From: Candidatus Brachythrix odensensis
Lineage (GTDB): Bacteria > Chloroflexota > Anaerolineae > J036 > Brachytrichaceae
Reading direction: 5' to 3'
Assembly: GCA_016714465.1 (NCBI GenBank)
Contig: JADKDT010000026.1
Span: 310,001-374,000, forward strand
Length of the DNA stretch: 64,000 nucleotides
The stretch's first letter is position 1, and each line of letters starts with the position of its first letter. Below, piece by piece: positions 25,701 to 33,080 of the stretch. Position numbers and translations under genes: made by a program. A model generated the notes under the pieces. The model was not told the origin of the DNA. It ran no database searches and saw only the letters and a program-made list of their open reading frames with translations.

Positions 25701-25812
25701 CAGGGGTTGCCGGCGCGGGCGTGGGCGGCCGGACGGTCGGGGTCGGGTTGTTGCAGGCGCTTGCCAGCAGAGCGAGGGTCGTCAGAATTAGTAGTGCGCG
25801 TGTGCGAATCAT
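19765..25812 (-). CDS. Bacterial alpha-2-macroglobulin family lipoprotein without thioester
   Basis: A 2015-residue lipoprotein (lipobox LLASAC near residue 19, then a Thr/Pro-rich linker). Big_5-type Ig domains form the first 500 residues or so. MG1/MG2-type domains follow, with YVYTDRPIYRPGQMVYFKG and a bait-like region. The A2M core carries FKDTAYWSADIETNAAGEA and LPDNLTTWRLDARAIT, and a terpenoid-cyclase-like helical domain carries GGWCWWRNEQ. The family thioester motif CxEQ is absent: the aligned stretch reads YEDNETTASRLL near residue 1520. It thus resembles the thioester-less MagD-type bacterial forms. These proteins are thought to trap proteases and protect the envelope. GGAG lies about 7 bases before the ATG. 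Confidence 0.9.
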   Translation of the reverse strand: MIRTRALLILTTLALLASACNNPTPTVRPPTPAPATPVAVAPSPTPRPLGNPIVVDRSPARGEELALDKPISLVFDQAMDRTSVEQAIRVRSNGTTVSGSTFTWTRDNAVTITPPAGWETATSVEVDVADTAKSARGLKLGKVENFKVNAVGGLFVAQTLPGDKAADVSADTGITLLFNRPVVALTLLDQQAALPNPVSFSPALEGRGEWLNTSIYVFRPAQALLAGVAYRGTVAAGLKDTTGAVLKEDYVWTFSVAAPIVKKFNPSQTIDVDLRQPISVTFSQKMDHASAEAAFSITPAVKGSFRWANEAPTSEGGPAPARLPEGQPALAQTGEVMGFWPDALYPRNTSYSVSVKAGARGRAGAGTQNNAGITFRTLLDLAIQSTRPANGATNWAPGSGVQARFTSPVLPETVMPNVRFEPPISLTRVYSYYNQFDRTFVINGPFAPSKRYTVTFGAAIADKYGQTLGRDAQISFTTDKLPPYFALQTRAQVGTYNAGVPTRLFSSYRNVSQLNFSLYALSLQEFYQMTGPDRAFETFRSLIPERRLRTWSLRSETGLNESAVYRVAPAADGGALAPGIYLLTASAPEVKGEGEQRHILVVSNLQVAVKNGERDALAWVTDLATGKPVANASVALRGKDFDLLGGADSRTTPDGIAAWVSPAKMDPFQPVYAIVGQPGEARFGMGLSRWASGIEPWDFNVPTRFGEEPLRAYVYTDRPIYRPGQMVYFKGALRDDDDARYSLAASPGTVDIIATNDQGQQVYSATLSLSAAGTFSGAVMLDNSAGTGYYNIAVRGPAPIAAAGQREDGFSVYGAVGFQVATYRRPEFEVSVTPARTDIVGNGTVTAVIEARYFFGGNVAGARVEWSLLQRDFFFNRYVGEGGYAFDDYDYFTFGRGPGFNEPVASGTGVIGPDGRLVIDVPVDIARRKNGASLILEASVTDADDAAVAARAEMVAHKGPIYFGITTEDYVAKAGGQTKALIVTVDTQGQPVPDTETQVVLTRREWFTTQIEDAAGNREYDSVPRDTPVLTRTVRTGADGKASVNIDVKDGGEYRLVASATTPGGPRGAAFLYVSSQSGAYVTWRVNNNDRIDIKADKAAYKVGDTAKILVPSPFSGTVTALVTVERGRILSSRLVTLKTNSDIIEVPVDASMAPNAYVSVLIVKGIDERGGLPAFRLGYASFKVDPGAFALTIELKPDRQAYRPRDTVTYDIRVTDASGRPAQAELSLALVDKAILSLAEPNSIGILDYFYGARGLGIHTASSLSVNVDRVTAALAAEYGKGGGGGGLASAADGVFTRENFKDTAYWSADIETNAAGEARAQIVLPDNLTTWRLDARAITRDTKVGQATNEVISSKPLLVRPVVPRFFVAGESVTIGAVVNNNTNADVETDVSIEAKGVRVTGPLTQKATVKAGLTARVDWVVIAEDAAAADLTFNAKGSSYQDSAKPGLATAPGGGIPILRYSAPENVGTAGDLSEPGKRLELLGLPQRLDTGRGTLEIQVDASLASATGSGRLALELSIYEDNETTASRLLAALAEMSIPGRAMTAARADALESVQRLVNYQLSSGGWCWWRNEQCLANVTISAWAYMALAKARRAGLSVDPGELTRAERYVRGALVSVSASTSARAANQQAFVTFALAEGGATGIQPQLNLLYEQREKLDYWARALVAMSIATLNPTDSALRSRSQTMLGDLANAGIASATGLSWQEKQPDWYNFASNTRTTAMALLAFARLDPTNALLPNAVRWLMVARQGDTWETNQEIAWAIVALTEWMKSSGELNPNYDWRVTLNDDSVLNGKASAETLATPSTLSIDVSKLLRGQTNQIGFERGAGTGRMYYTAQLKAFVPADTAKAVNRGITIARKYELADCQPEAGKPCPAISSAKIGQAVRVRLTIVAPSDLYFVRLSDAFPAGMEAVDSSLLTTAQSGPAAESAPSFGSLRGWGWWWFGNKDLRDERIDVYADSLPRGTYEYTYLLRAGLAGQFQAIPALIEQRYFPEVFGRSDGAAFRIER

Positions 25813-25853
25813 GTCTCTCTCCAGTACGGGACGCTGAATTGTCCCGCTCAACT

Positions 25854-25883
25854 ATTATGCGTCCGCTCGCCGAATTGCGTCAG
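25854..25883 (-). promoter_or_regulatory. Candidate promoter of the alpha-2-macroglobulin gene
   Basis: On the minus strand CTGACG (25883-25878) and CATAAT (25859-25854) are spaced by 18 bases. They would start a leader of roughly 35 bases that carries the GGAGAGA ribosome site. Confidence 0.45.
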
Positions 25884-25993
25884 GGCGGGTGGCCATCGCC
25901 CATCCTGCGACAACCTGACGGAGGGGTTCAATCCGCGTAATCTTCGGACAAAACCAGCCGCGCCCGTGACGGGCCGAGCGGGCTCGGACCTGG

Positions 25994-26099
25994 ATCTATC
26001 CGCAGATTACGCCGATTTTCGCTGATTGGGGATTGGGATGGATGATGCGATCTGCAGCAAGAAGGAATCGGCGGAAATCTGCGTAATCTGTGGATAGAT
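25994..26099. repeat. TATCCGCAGATT-type inverted repeat, copy 1
   Basis: Arms 25994-26027 and 26066-26099 (34 bases) pair at about 30 positions around a 38-base loop. Each arm is built from degenerate short units of the form CGN2GATT. It fills most of the 313-base divergent gap between the alpha-2-macroglobulin gene and miaA. Related copies are at 41647 and 51468. Confidence 0.75.
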
Positions 26100-26111
26100 G
26101 TTTCCGAGGGC

Positions 26112-26117
26112 GATAAT
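26112..26117 (+). promoter_or_regulatory. -10-like box just before miaA
   Basis: GATAAT ends 8 bases before the miaA ATG with no Shine-Dalgarno sequence between. This spacing would give a leaderless or nearly leaderless mRNA. An out-of-frame ATGGAATGA overlaps the start. Confidence 0.45.
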
Positions 26118-26125
26118 CCGATGGA

Positions 26126-26992
26126 ATGATCATCATCATTGGCCCAACCGCCTCCGGCAAGAGCGCTCGGGCGATGGCCCTGGCCGCGGAACGCCAGGGC
26201 GAGATCGTGTCGGCCGATTCCCGACACGTGTATCGCGGGATGGATATCGGGACCAACAAGCCTAGCCCGGCCGACCAGCGGGCCGTCCCCCACCATCTGC
26301 TCGACCTGCGCGCGCCGCACGAGGCGTTTGGTCTGGCTGAGTATGTCGCCGCCGCGCGGACCGCCATCGCCGATATTGAATCGCGCGGGAGGACCCCGAT
26401 CCTGGTCGGCGGGACGGGCCAGTACGTGACGGCCGTGCTGGAAGGCTGGCAGGTGCCCGAGGTTCCGCCGCAACCCGATCTGCGGGCCGCCTGGGAGGCC
26501 CAGGCCGCAGCCGATGGCGGCGCGGCGCTGGCCCGCGAGCTGCGCGCGCGCGACCCCGAGGCGCTGGTGACCATCGATCCCCGCAACGTCCGGCGCGTGA
26601 TCCGGGCACTCGAGGTCATGACGGTCACCGGCCAGCGCTGGAGTGCGCTGCAGCGCCGCTCTCCGGTGGACCGGGCGGGGATCGAGATCGTCCACCTGCA
26701 GCCCGAGCGCGAGGCGCTGTATGCGGCCGCGGATGCCCGGCTGTTGGAGATGATCCGCCTGGGCTGGATCGAGGAGACCCGTGGATTGCTGTCCGAGCTC
26801 GCGGCGCACGGTTTCGATGCCGAGGCGGCCCGGCGCCTGCCCGCGATGTCGGCCCTGGGCTACCGGCAGATGATCGGGGTCGTGACCGGTCGCATGACGT
26901 TGGACGATGCGCTGGTCGAGATCCGGCGCGACACCCGCCGCTTCATCCGGATGCAGGACACCTGGTGCCGGAAGATCTTGGGACCAGGGTGA
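26126..26992 (+). CDS. miaA: tRNA dimethylallyltransferase
   Basis: A 288-residue enzyme that transfers a dimethylallyl group to N6 of A37 in tRNAs reading UNN codons. The P-loop is GPTASGKS near the N-terminus. The substrate motif DSRHVYRGMDIGTNKP is present; relatives usually have DSRQVYRGMDIGTAKP, so there is a Q-to-H change. PHHLLD, LVGGTGQYV and ALGYRQ are also present, and the length fits a compact MiaA. The ATG at 26126 is supported by the immediate GPTASGKS start. It is divergent from the alpha-2-macroglobulin gene. The lipoprotein gene follows 12 bases after its stop and may be co-transcribed. Confidence 0.93.
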   Translation: MIIIIGPTASGKSARAMALAAERQGEIVSADSRHVYRGMDIGTNKPSPADQRAVPHHLLDLRAPHEAFGLAEYVAAARTAIADIESRGRTPILVGGTGQYVTAVLEGWQVPEVPPQPDLRAAWEAQAAADGGAALARELRARDPEALVTIDPRNVRRVIRALEVMTVTGQRWSALQRRSPVDRAGIEIVHLQPEREALYAAADARLLEMIRLGWIEETRGLLSELAAHGFDAEAARRLPAMSALGYRQMIGVVTGRMTLDDALVEIRRDTRRFIRMQDTWCRKILGPG

Positions 26993-27004
26993 GCCGAGGT
27001 GCAA

Positions 27005-27892
27005 ATGTCTCGATCAACGAAAGCCGGCCTTATGGTGGTTTGCGTTGTAACTCTTGGAGCGTGTGGTGTTGCCAGCACGCCAGAGGCGACGGTCACGCCA
27101 AGAGCAACTGTGACCCCAACGCTTGCTTTGCCTCTCGCCACGGTAACACTCGTGAGGCCGACTCCCACGCCATCCGCCACCGAAGCTCCGACGCCGATTC
27201 CCACCCCCGCGATTACTCAAGACAGACTCAATTGCCAACACAACGGCGATCTTCTGACATGCGCTGATGACAAGCTGGGGCTGGGTTCACCTACCCGGCA
27301 CGCTGGGGCGAGATCGGAATCCGCACTTTTCCTGGCCGATGCGGCGGTTTCCTATTCTTACGAGTTCGGCGTGCCGGGCGCACCAAGTGGGGTGGGCAAA
27401 GCCTTGACTACTGCGAACGGACAGAAGGTAGTATCTTTCGAGGTTTTTCGGACAGTCGACAAGACCGGCATTCATGCAATTGATGGATGCAAGCTGTTCC
27501 TGGACGCGACTACCTGCGACTATGTCCGGAAAGATGTTGTTATCGTTACGAGGCTGCCAAACGTTGACGCTTTGTGCAATCCATACGCGGACACTTTATT
27601 CCTGCCCGAGATGGTTATAGCCATCACCTTGCCATTGGATCGCCAACTTCCAGGAGTCCAATTTTGGTCAGGTTTTTTGTCGGACAACGCGCGCGACAGC
27701 CTGTTTGAGTCAATGGGAGGATTCCCGATTGACCAAAAGAAGTGCAATGACAGCGCAAGCAGGAAGGCCTTTGATCAAGCTGCCCAAAAACTCGCAATTG
27801 CGATCAAGGCGGGCAGCATCGATGAAGAGACAGATTTCAAGATCGGAGAGACGCGGGCGTTCGCAAAGTCAATCGTTTCGCGGATACCTTGA
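27005..27892 (+). CDS. Hypothetical secreted lipoprotein with Thr-Pro linker
   Basis: A 295-residue protein not matched to any family I recognise. The N-terminus is a lipoprotein signal ending VTLGAC (Cys 20). A Thr/Pro-rich stretch follows to about residue 75, then a globular domain with several cysteines (CQHNGDLLTC, DGCKLFLDATTCDY, ALCNPYAD, KKCND) that may form disulfides outside the cell. Base composition is visibly more AT-rich than the flanking genes, a sign of foreign origin or relaxed codon selection. The ATG at 27005 was preferred to the GTG two codons upstream because GAGGTG then acts as ribosome site. It lies directly after miaA. Confidence 0.6.
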   Translation: MSRSTKAGLMVVCVVTLGACGVASTPEATVTPRATVTPTLALPLATVTLVRPTPTPSATEAPTPIPTPAITQDRLNCQHNGDLLTCADDKLGLGSPTRHAGARSESALFLADAAVSYSYEFGVPGAPSGVGKALTTANGQKVVSFEVFRTVDKTGIHAIDGCKLFLDATTCDYVRKDVVIVTRLPNVDALCNPYADTLFLPEMVIAITLPLDRQLPGVQFWSGFLSDNARDSLFESMGGFPIDQKKCNDSASRKAFDQAAQKLAIAIKAGSIDEETDFKIGETRAFAKSIVSRIP

Positions 27893-27926
27893 TTGCAATG
27901 AATACACCTGGTTAAGGGAAGCCGTC

Positions 27927-28001
27927 TTGAGAACGACACTTGACCTCAATGACACGCTGCTCGCCGAAGCCAAGGCTCTCGCCGCGCGGGAGTGTTCCTG
28001 A
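27927..28001 (+). pseudogene. Truncated VapB-type antitoxin
   Basis: A TTG opens a 24-residue peptide, MRTTLDLNDTLLAEAKALAA then RECS and stop. This matches the N-terminal DNA-binding segment of VapB-like (type II toxin-antitoxin) antitoxins. The match ends where the inverted repeat at 27995 begins, and neither the rest of the antitoxin nor a PIN-domain toxin follows. It is best read as the remnant of a toxin-antitoxin locus broken by the repeat or by a linked deletion. Confidence 0.6.
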
Positions 28002-28071
28002 ACCTGGGAGGTGGGCGCTGAGGGTTCTTGGCAGGCACGACCTGTTGGCGCCCACCTCCCAGGTTCAGGAA
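27995..28071. repeat. 24 bp inverted repeat with 29-base loop
   Basis: Arms 27995-28018 and 28048-28071 are exact complements. The arm (ACCTGGGAGGTGGGCGC) is related to the element at 5038. It interrupts the VapB-like reading frame and lies 62 bases beyond the selB stop. Confidence 0.7.
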
Positions 28072-28133
28072 GGCACGAGTCTGGGCTGCCCCGAACGCGG
28101 ATCTATCAAGAACATCCCACCGTGCGCCCACGC

Positions 28134-30016
28134 CTACCGTAGCACTCGCGCATCTCCCACCCGGCGGGTGACGCCGCTCTCGTCCAAATGCTCGAGCAGG
28201 GCCAGGGCGTATTTGCGGGTGGTCCCCAGCGCGTCGCGCACCTCCGCCGCGGTGATCGTGCCGCGGTCTCCGATCAGCGCCCGAATCCTGCCCACCGCGT
28301 CCGCGTACGTCTCGCGTAGTAGCGCGACATCGGGATTGATCTGGCGGATGCGGCCGAGTTTGAGCAGGGCCTCGTAGACCGCGTCGCCGAGCTGGGCCCG
28401 GCAGTCCTTGGGCGACGGTGTGTTGAGCGGCTGGGCGGCGAACTGGGCCAGCAGCGCGTCGACCTGGCGCTGCTGGGCGGGGCAAAGACGATGGAATGCC
28501 CGGCGGTGCGCAGCGTGTCGGCATCATCGATGGCCAGGCCCTGCCCAACGCTCCACCGCACCAGCGCCCCAAACTCGCGCGGGCCCAGGCCAAGCCGGGT
28601 CCAGGCCGATTCGCGGCTGAGCCCGAATTGCAGTGGCTGGGCTCGATGGTGGGCGGCAAGGAGGTCGAGCAATTGCGTTTGGCGCGACCGCCACAGAGCC
28701 GCCAGCCCGAGCACGCCGTCGACTTCGACAGCGCCACCCTCGGCCAGCAGGCCGGCCAGCTCAGCCTCGAATTCGAGAATGTCGGCGGCCTTCGCCAGGG
28801 CCGGGCGGGCGCAGAAGCCCAGGGCCAGCAGGGCGTTCTCCAGCCGCTCGCGGGGCGTGCCCTCGAGCAGCGCCCGAAGGTGGCTGAGGGTGGCCGCGTC
28901 GGCCTTGCCGGCCCGCCGGCGATGGCGCCCAGCCGGATGCGGATCGACGATTCGCCCGCCTCCGACCGTGATCGAAGGCGAGGGCAGGCGGACGATGAAG
29001 CGGTCACCGGCCGCGACCGCCAGCGGCTCGCGCAACTCGAGTTGGGCGAAAGCGGCCTCTCTCGCGGCGAGGATGTCGCCCTCGAGCAGCCGCACCCGGG
29101 CCACGCTCTCGGCCGCGCCCGCGAAGACCTTGACGTCGGTGTTGTGGGCGAAGCGGCCCTCGCTGGCCGTGCTCGGCGCGCGCTGAACCTCCAGGCTGAC
29201 GTCGATGAGTCTGGTCGGGGCGAGCGTGCCGGGGCGGGCGACAACCTGGCCGCGCCGGAGTTGCCCGACATCGACACCTGACAGGTTGATGGCCAGGCGC
29301 CCGCCCGGCTCGGCCCGTTCGCGTTTCTGGCGATGGGTCTGCAGGCCGCGGATGCGGGCCGTCAACCCGGCCGGGACGATCTCGACCTCGTCCCCGACCG
29401 CAAAAGCGCCGTCCAGTAGCGTGCCTGTCACGACCGTGCCAAACCCTGCCATCGTGAAGATCCGGTCGATCGGCAGACGGGCTCGATTGACGTCACGCCG
29501 GTCGGGGACATCGGCCAGACAGGCCTGCAGCGCTCGAACGAGCGCGTCGAGGCCGGTCTTCGCCCGGGCCGAGCAGGGCATGATCGCGGCGTCGGCAAAT
29601 GGCGCGCCGGTGATCAGCCCGCGGACTTCCGCCGCCACGAGTTCAAGCCATTCCGCATCGGGGGCCAGGTCGCTCTTGGTCAGGGCGACCACGGCTTTCG
29701 GGATATGCAGCAGGCGCAGGATGTCGAGGTGCTCGCGGGTCTGGGGCATGATGCCCTCGTCGGCGGCGATGACGATCAGGGCGGCGTCGATGCCGCCGAC
29801 ACCGGCGAGCATGTTCTCAATGAAATCGATGTGCCCCGGCACGTCGACCAGCCCGAGCGCCTCGCCGTTGGGAAGCTTCATCCAGGCAAAGCCGAGATCG
29901 ATCGTCATCTCGCGCTCGCGCTCCTCCTTGAGCCGGTCAGGGTCGATGCCGGTCAGGGCCCGGACGAGGGTCGACTTGCCGTGGTCGACGTGGCCGGCGG
30001 TGGCGATGGTTCGCAT
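28134..30016 (-). CDS. selB: Selenocysteine-specific elongation factor, with apparent frameshift
   Basis: SelB delivers selenocysteyl-tRNA to UGA codons. The GTPase domain has GHVDHGKST, the switch region EREREMTIDLGFAW, DVPGH, and TKSD as the base-recognition motif. Beta-barrel domains follow (DRIFTMAGFGTVVTGTLLDG), then the C-terminal winged helices. The frame breaks at the GGGG of 28479-28482: adding one base continues FAPAQQRQVDALLAQFAA and then LKLGRIRQINPD, with a last winged helix RDALGTTRKYALALLEHL ending at the TAG at 28134. Without that base the product would lose the mRNA-binding domain. No selA, selD or tRNA-Sec is in the window. GAGGA is about 10 bases before the ATG. Confidence 0.85.
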
Positions 30017-30059
30017 ACAGTGCTGTCCTCGTACGTTATGCGATAACGCGCAACATCAC

Positions 30060-30132
30060 TAACAGAAGAAGGGAAGAAAGAAGGGAAAGGGAGATTTTCC
30101 GCATCTCTCTTCGTTCTTCCCTTCTTCTGTTA
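30060..30132. repeat. 19 bp purine-rich inverted repeat
   Basis: Arms 30060-30078 and 30114-30132 are exact complements made of GAAGAAGGGAAGAA, with a 35-base loop of similar purine-rich sequence. It lies 19 bases after the stop of the leftward coiled-coil gene, upstream of selB. The sequence type differs from the GC-rich hairpins. Confidence 0.7.
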
Positions 30133-30151
30133 ACAAGACGAGCCATGGGGA

Positions 30152-31419
30152 CTATTCGACGAGATCAGGATCCGCCGGGGCCTCGGCTTCCTGTTTCTGC
30201 GCGTCGATCTTCTTGCGCTGGCGGCGGGAGAGCTTCACGTCGGTCGGAATATTGACCCGTGCGGCGTCCAGAAGCTTGTTGGACTCGACCAGCCAGACTC
30301 GGCCGGCCTCGGAATAGGCCTTGGCCCATTGCTCGAAGATCTCATATATCGGCGCAATCTGGGGCGGGATAAGGGCGATCTCCTCCTCCAGCGCGACGAT
30401 GCGCGGGGTGACATCGGAGGCGCGCCGGTCGCGCTCGCTCCAGCGCTCAACCTGGGCGACCTCGAAGCTGCGCCATTCCTTGATGATGCTGTCGCGGAAC
30501 TCGTCGGAAATGCGCTTGGCTTTGTCCATGCTGTCGCGCTGAATTTCGGACATCTCGCTTACCCGCGCCTCGAGACGGGCCTCGACCTCGGGCACATCGG
30601 CCAGCGCACGGCGGACCTCCTCGCGCATCTGGGTGAAGCCGATGATCTGAGACGCGACGGCTGCTGCGCGCTCCTTGAGTTGCTCGACCATCTCGGCGTA
30701 TTCGGCAAACTGCCGTTCACGCCGGATATCGGACACCGTTGCGATTCAATGACCCGGCTTTGGGCTTCCAGGACCTTGGCAGCTTCCTCGATCTCAGTGT
30801 TCTTGCGGCGGACCGCTTCATCAAGCAACAGAAGCTGGGGGGGAAACGTCTCGATGCGCTTGCGGACCTCGTTCAGATCCTGCTCAAGCGCGAGGATGCG
30901 CCGGTTGTCCTGGCGCCGCTGTTCCTCAAGATAGGCGATGCTATTGCCAGGCGCTTCCAGCCGCCGGTCGAGGTCGGTGACCTGGAGCTGGGTCTTGCCG
31001 ATCAACTCGGACAAGCGCGCATCTTCCTGGCGGCGCACTTCGATCGCTTCGGAATAGGCTCCGTATGGCTTGACCTCTTTGCGCAGTTCATTGAGCTGGC
31101 GCACAAGCGATTCGATCTCGATTTGGCGCACCCGCACCATTTCGCGCTCGCCTTTTGAGCGTTGATCCTCGACCCGCTCGATGGTCGAAGCGAACTCGGC
31201 CCGGACCTGATCAATGACCGTTGGCCACCCGCCAACCCGCTGCACCTGCAGCTTCAGGTCGTTGACCTGGCTCTCGAGCTGCGAGGCATACCGGGTGCGC
31301 GCCTCGAGTTCGCGCAACAACCCCTCGACCCGCTCCTGCAACTGGACCAGCAATTGGCGGTCCTTCCGGCGTTCCGCATCCACATACGACACAAGCTGCG
31401 AAAGCTGGTTGATCTCCAT
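30152..31419 (-). CDS. Large coiled-coil protein, with apparent frameshift
   Basis: A predicted coiled-coil protein of about 422 residues, of no family I recognise. The first frame from 31419 has long charged heptads (LLVQLQERVEGLLRELEART, LEQDLNEVRKRIETF) and breaks after VIESQR. The second frame, ending at 30152, continues VSDIRRERQFAEYAEMVEQL and finishes in a Lys/Glu-rich tail. Adding one C at 30737-30738 joins them. No membrane span or signal peptide is seen, so it is probably cytoplasmic. SMC-like or tethering roles are possible but unsupported. It is divergent from guaA with only 34 bases between. Confidence 0.65.
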
Positions 31420-31425
31420 CCGTTA

Positions 31426-31431
31426 AGTGTA
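31426..31431 (-). promoter_or_regulatory. -10-like box before the coiled-coil gene
   Basis: TACACT on the minus strand ends 6 bases before the ATG at 31419, with no room for a ribosome site. Leaderless initiation is suggested. Confidence 0.4.
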
Positions 31432-31439
31432 GCCGATGG

Positions 31440-31445
31440 GATAAT
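31440..31445 (+). promoter_or_regulatory. -10-like box before guaA
   Basis: GATAAT ends 8 bases before the guaA ATG, the same spacing as at miaA, and no Shine-Dalgarno sequence lies between. No -35 box is apparent. Confidence 0.45.
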
Positions 31446-31453
31446 CGCGCCCA

Positions 31454-33013
31454 ATGAGCACTGAGCGCATTGCCATCCTCGATTTCGGCTCGCAGTTTTC
31501 GCAGCTTATCGCCCGGCGCGTGCGCGAGGCCAACGTGTATTGCGAGCTCTTTCCATGGGACACCCCGATGGAAAGGGTCATGGCGATCCAGCCGCGCGGC
31601 ATCATCCTGTCGGGCGGCCCAAACAGCGTCTACGATGACGGCGCGCCAACACTCCCGGACTACGTTGTCAAAGCAGGCGTGCCGGTGCTCGGGATTTGCT
31701 ATGGCATGCACCTGCTCGCCCATGCCCTGGGCGGCCAGGTGGTCGCGGCGACGCGCCGCGAATATGGCCCGGCCGAGATCCGCCTGGACACCTGCGGGAT
31801 CTGGTCGGATGGGCCGGCCGATTTGAATGTGTGGATGAGTCATGGAGACTCGGTTGCGGCGCTGCCGCCCGGATTTCGAGCGATCGCCTCAAACGAGAGC
31901 ACGCCGATTGGTTGGATGGCTGACGAGGCGCGCGGCCTGTTTGCCATTCAGTTCCACCCCGAGGTCAACCACACCCAGCGCGGGCGCGAGCTGATTGCCC
32001 ATTTTGTCCATCGGGTATGCGGGTGCGGGGCCGACTGGACACCGGCCGGCATCATCGAGGAGAGCGTGGCCAAGATTCGGGCCCTGGTTGGCGACCGGCC
32101 TGTGATTTGCGGTCTGTCCGGCGGGGTGGATTCGGCCGTCACGGCCGCGCTCGTGCATCGGGCCGTTGGCGACCAGCTCACCTGCGTGTTTGTCGATACC
32201 GGGCTCATGCGCCAGGCCGAGGGCCAGCAGGTGATCGAGACCTTTCAGGAGGCGCTCGGCATCCGGCTTCTGGCCGTAAACGCCTCCGAGGATTTCCTGG
32301 GCGCGTTGCAGGGCGTAACCGATCCGGAGGAAAAGCGCAAACGCATCGGCGAGCGCTTTGTGCGGGTTTTTGAATCTCAGGTCGAGCGCGCGGTCGGCGT
32401 GCGCCCGCCGGGCTCGGCCCGGCCTTTTCTTGCCCAGGGCACGCTCTATCCGGATGTCATCGAATCGCGCGGCCCGGAGCGGCAGTCTGCGGCGAAGATC
32501 AAGACCCATCACAATGTGGGCGGCCTGCCCAAAGACATGCAGTTCGATCTGCTCGAGCCGCTCCGATTCCTGTTCAAGGACGAGGCGCGGGCGATTGGCG
32601 CGGCGCTGGGCTTGCCTGAAGCGCTGGTCTGGCGCCAGCCTTTCCCGGGGCCAGGCCTGGCTGTGCGCTGTCTGGGTGAGGTGACCTGGGAGCGGGTGGA
32701 GCGCCTGCGGGCGGCGGATGCGATTACCCTCGAGGAACTTGGCCGGGCCGGCTTGATGCGTTTGACGTCGCAGGCCTTCGCCGTGCTGCTTCCAGTTCGG
32801 GCGGTTGGGGTCATGGGCGATGGCCGCACCTATCATGAGGTGTGCGCCATTCGGGCGGTGACCACCGACGACTTCATGACCGCGGATTGGGCCCGTATCC
32901 CGTATGAGGTCCTGGCCCGGATCAGCACCCGGATCGTAAACGAGGTGCGCGGCATCAACCGGGTCACCTACGACATCACGTCGAAACCGCCGGCGACCAT
33001 CGAGTGGGAGTAG
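31454..33013 (+). CDS. guaA: GMP synthase (glutamine-hydrolysing)
   Basis: A full-length 519-residue enzyme that aminates XMP to GMP using glutamine and ATP. The class I glutamine amidotransferase domain has the nucleophile Cys 82 in GICYG and the His-Glu pair in FHPE (168-171). The ATP pyrophosphatase domain has the PP-loop SGGVDS (222-227). The C-terminal dimerisation domain has RQPFPGPGLAVR, DGRTYHEVCAIRAV and the terminal ITSKPPATIEWE. All expected motifs are intact. It is divergent from the coiled-coil gene and stands alone, away from the purine operon at 41800-51430. It may be transcribed as a leaderless message. Confidence 0.97.
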   Translation: MSTERIAILDFGSQFSQLIARRVREANVYCELFPWDTPMERVMAIQPRGIILSGGPNSVYDDGAPTLPDYVVKAGVPVLGICYGMHLLAHALGGQVVAATRREYGPAEIRLDTCGIWSDGPADLNVWMSHGDSVAALPPGFRAIASNESTPIGWMADEARGLFAIQFHPEVNHTQRGRELIAHFVHRVCGCGADWTPAGIIEESVAKIRALVGDRPVICGLSGGVDSAVTAALVHRAVGDQLTCVFVDTGLMRQAEGQQVIETFQEALGIRLLAVNASEDFLGALQGVTDPEEKRKRIGERFVRVFESQVERAVGVRPPGSARPFLAQGTLYPDVIESRGPERQSAAKIKTHHNVGGLPKDMQFDLLEPLRFLFKDEARAIGAALGLPEALVWRQPFPGPGLAVRCLGEVTWERVERLRAADAITLEELGRAGLMRLTSQAFAVLLPVRAVGVMGDGRTYHEVCAIRAVTTDDFMTADWARIPYEVLARISTRIVNEVRGINRVTYDITSKPPATIEWE

Positions 33014-33080
33014 AAGCCATCCCATAGACCGCCGCGACGAAAGCGGCGCCAATGCGTAAGAGTGGGGTCAGGAGAACAAC

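Noticed and set aside
31420..31453. A regulatory RNA between the coiled-coil gene and guaA
   Set aside because: The gap is only 34 bases and is filled by two opposed -10-like boxes.
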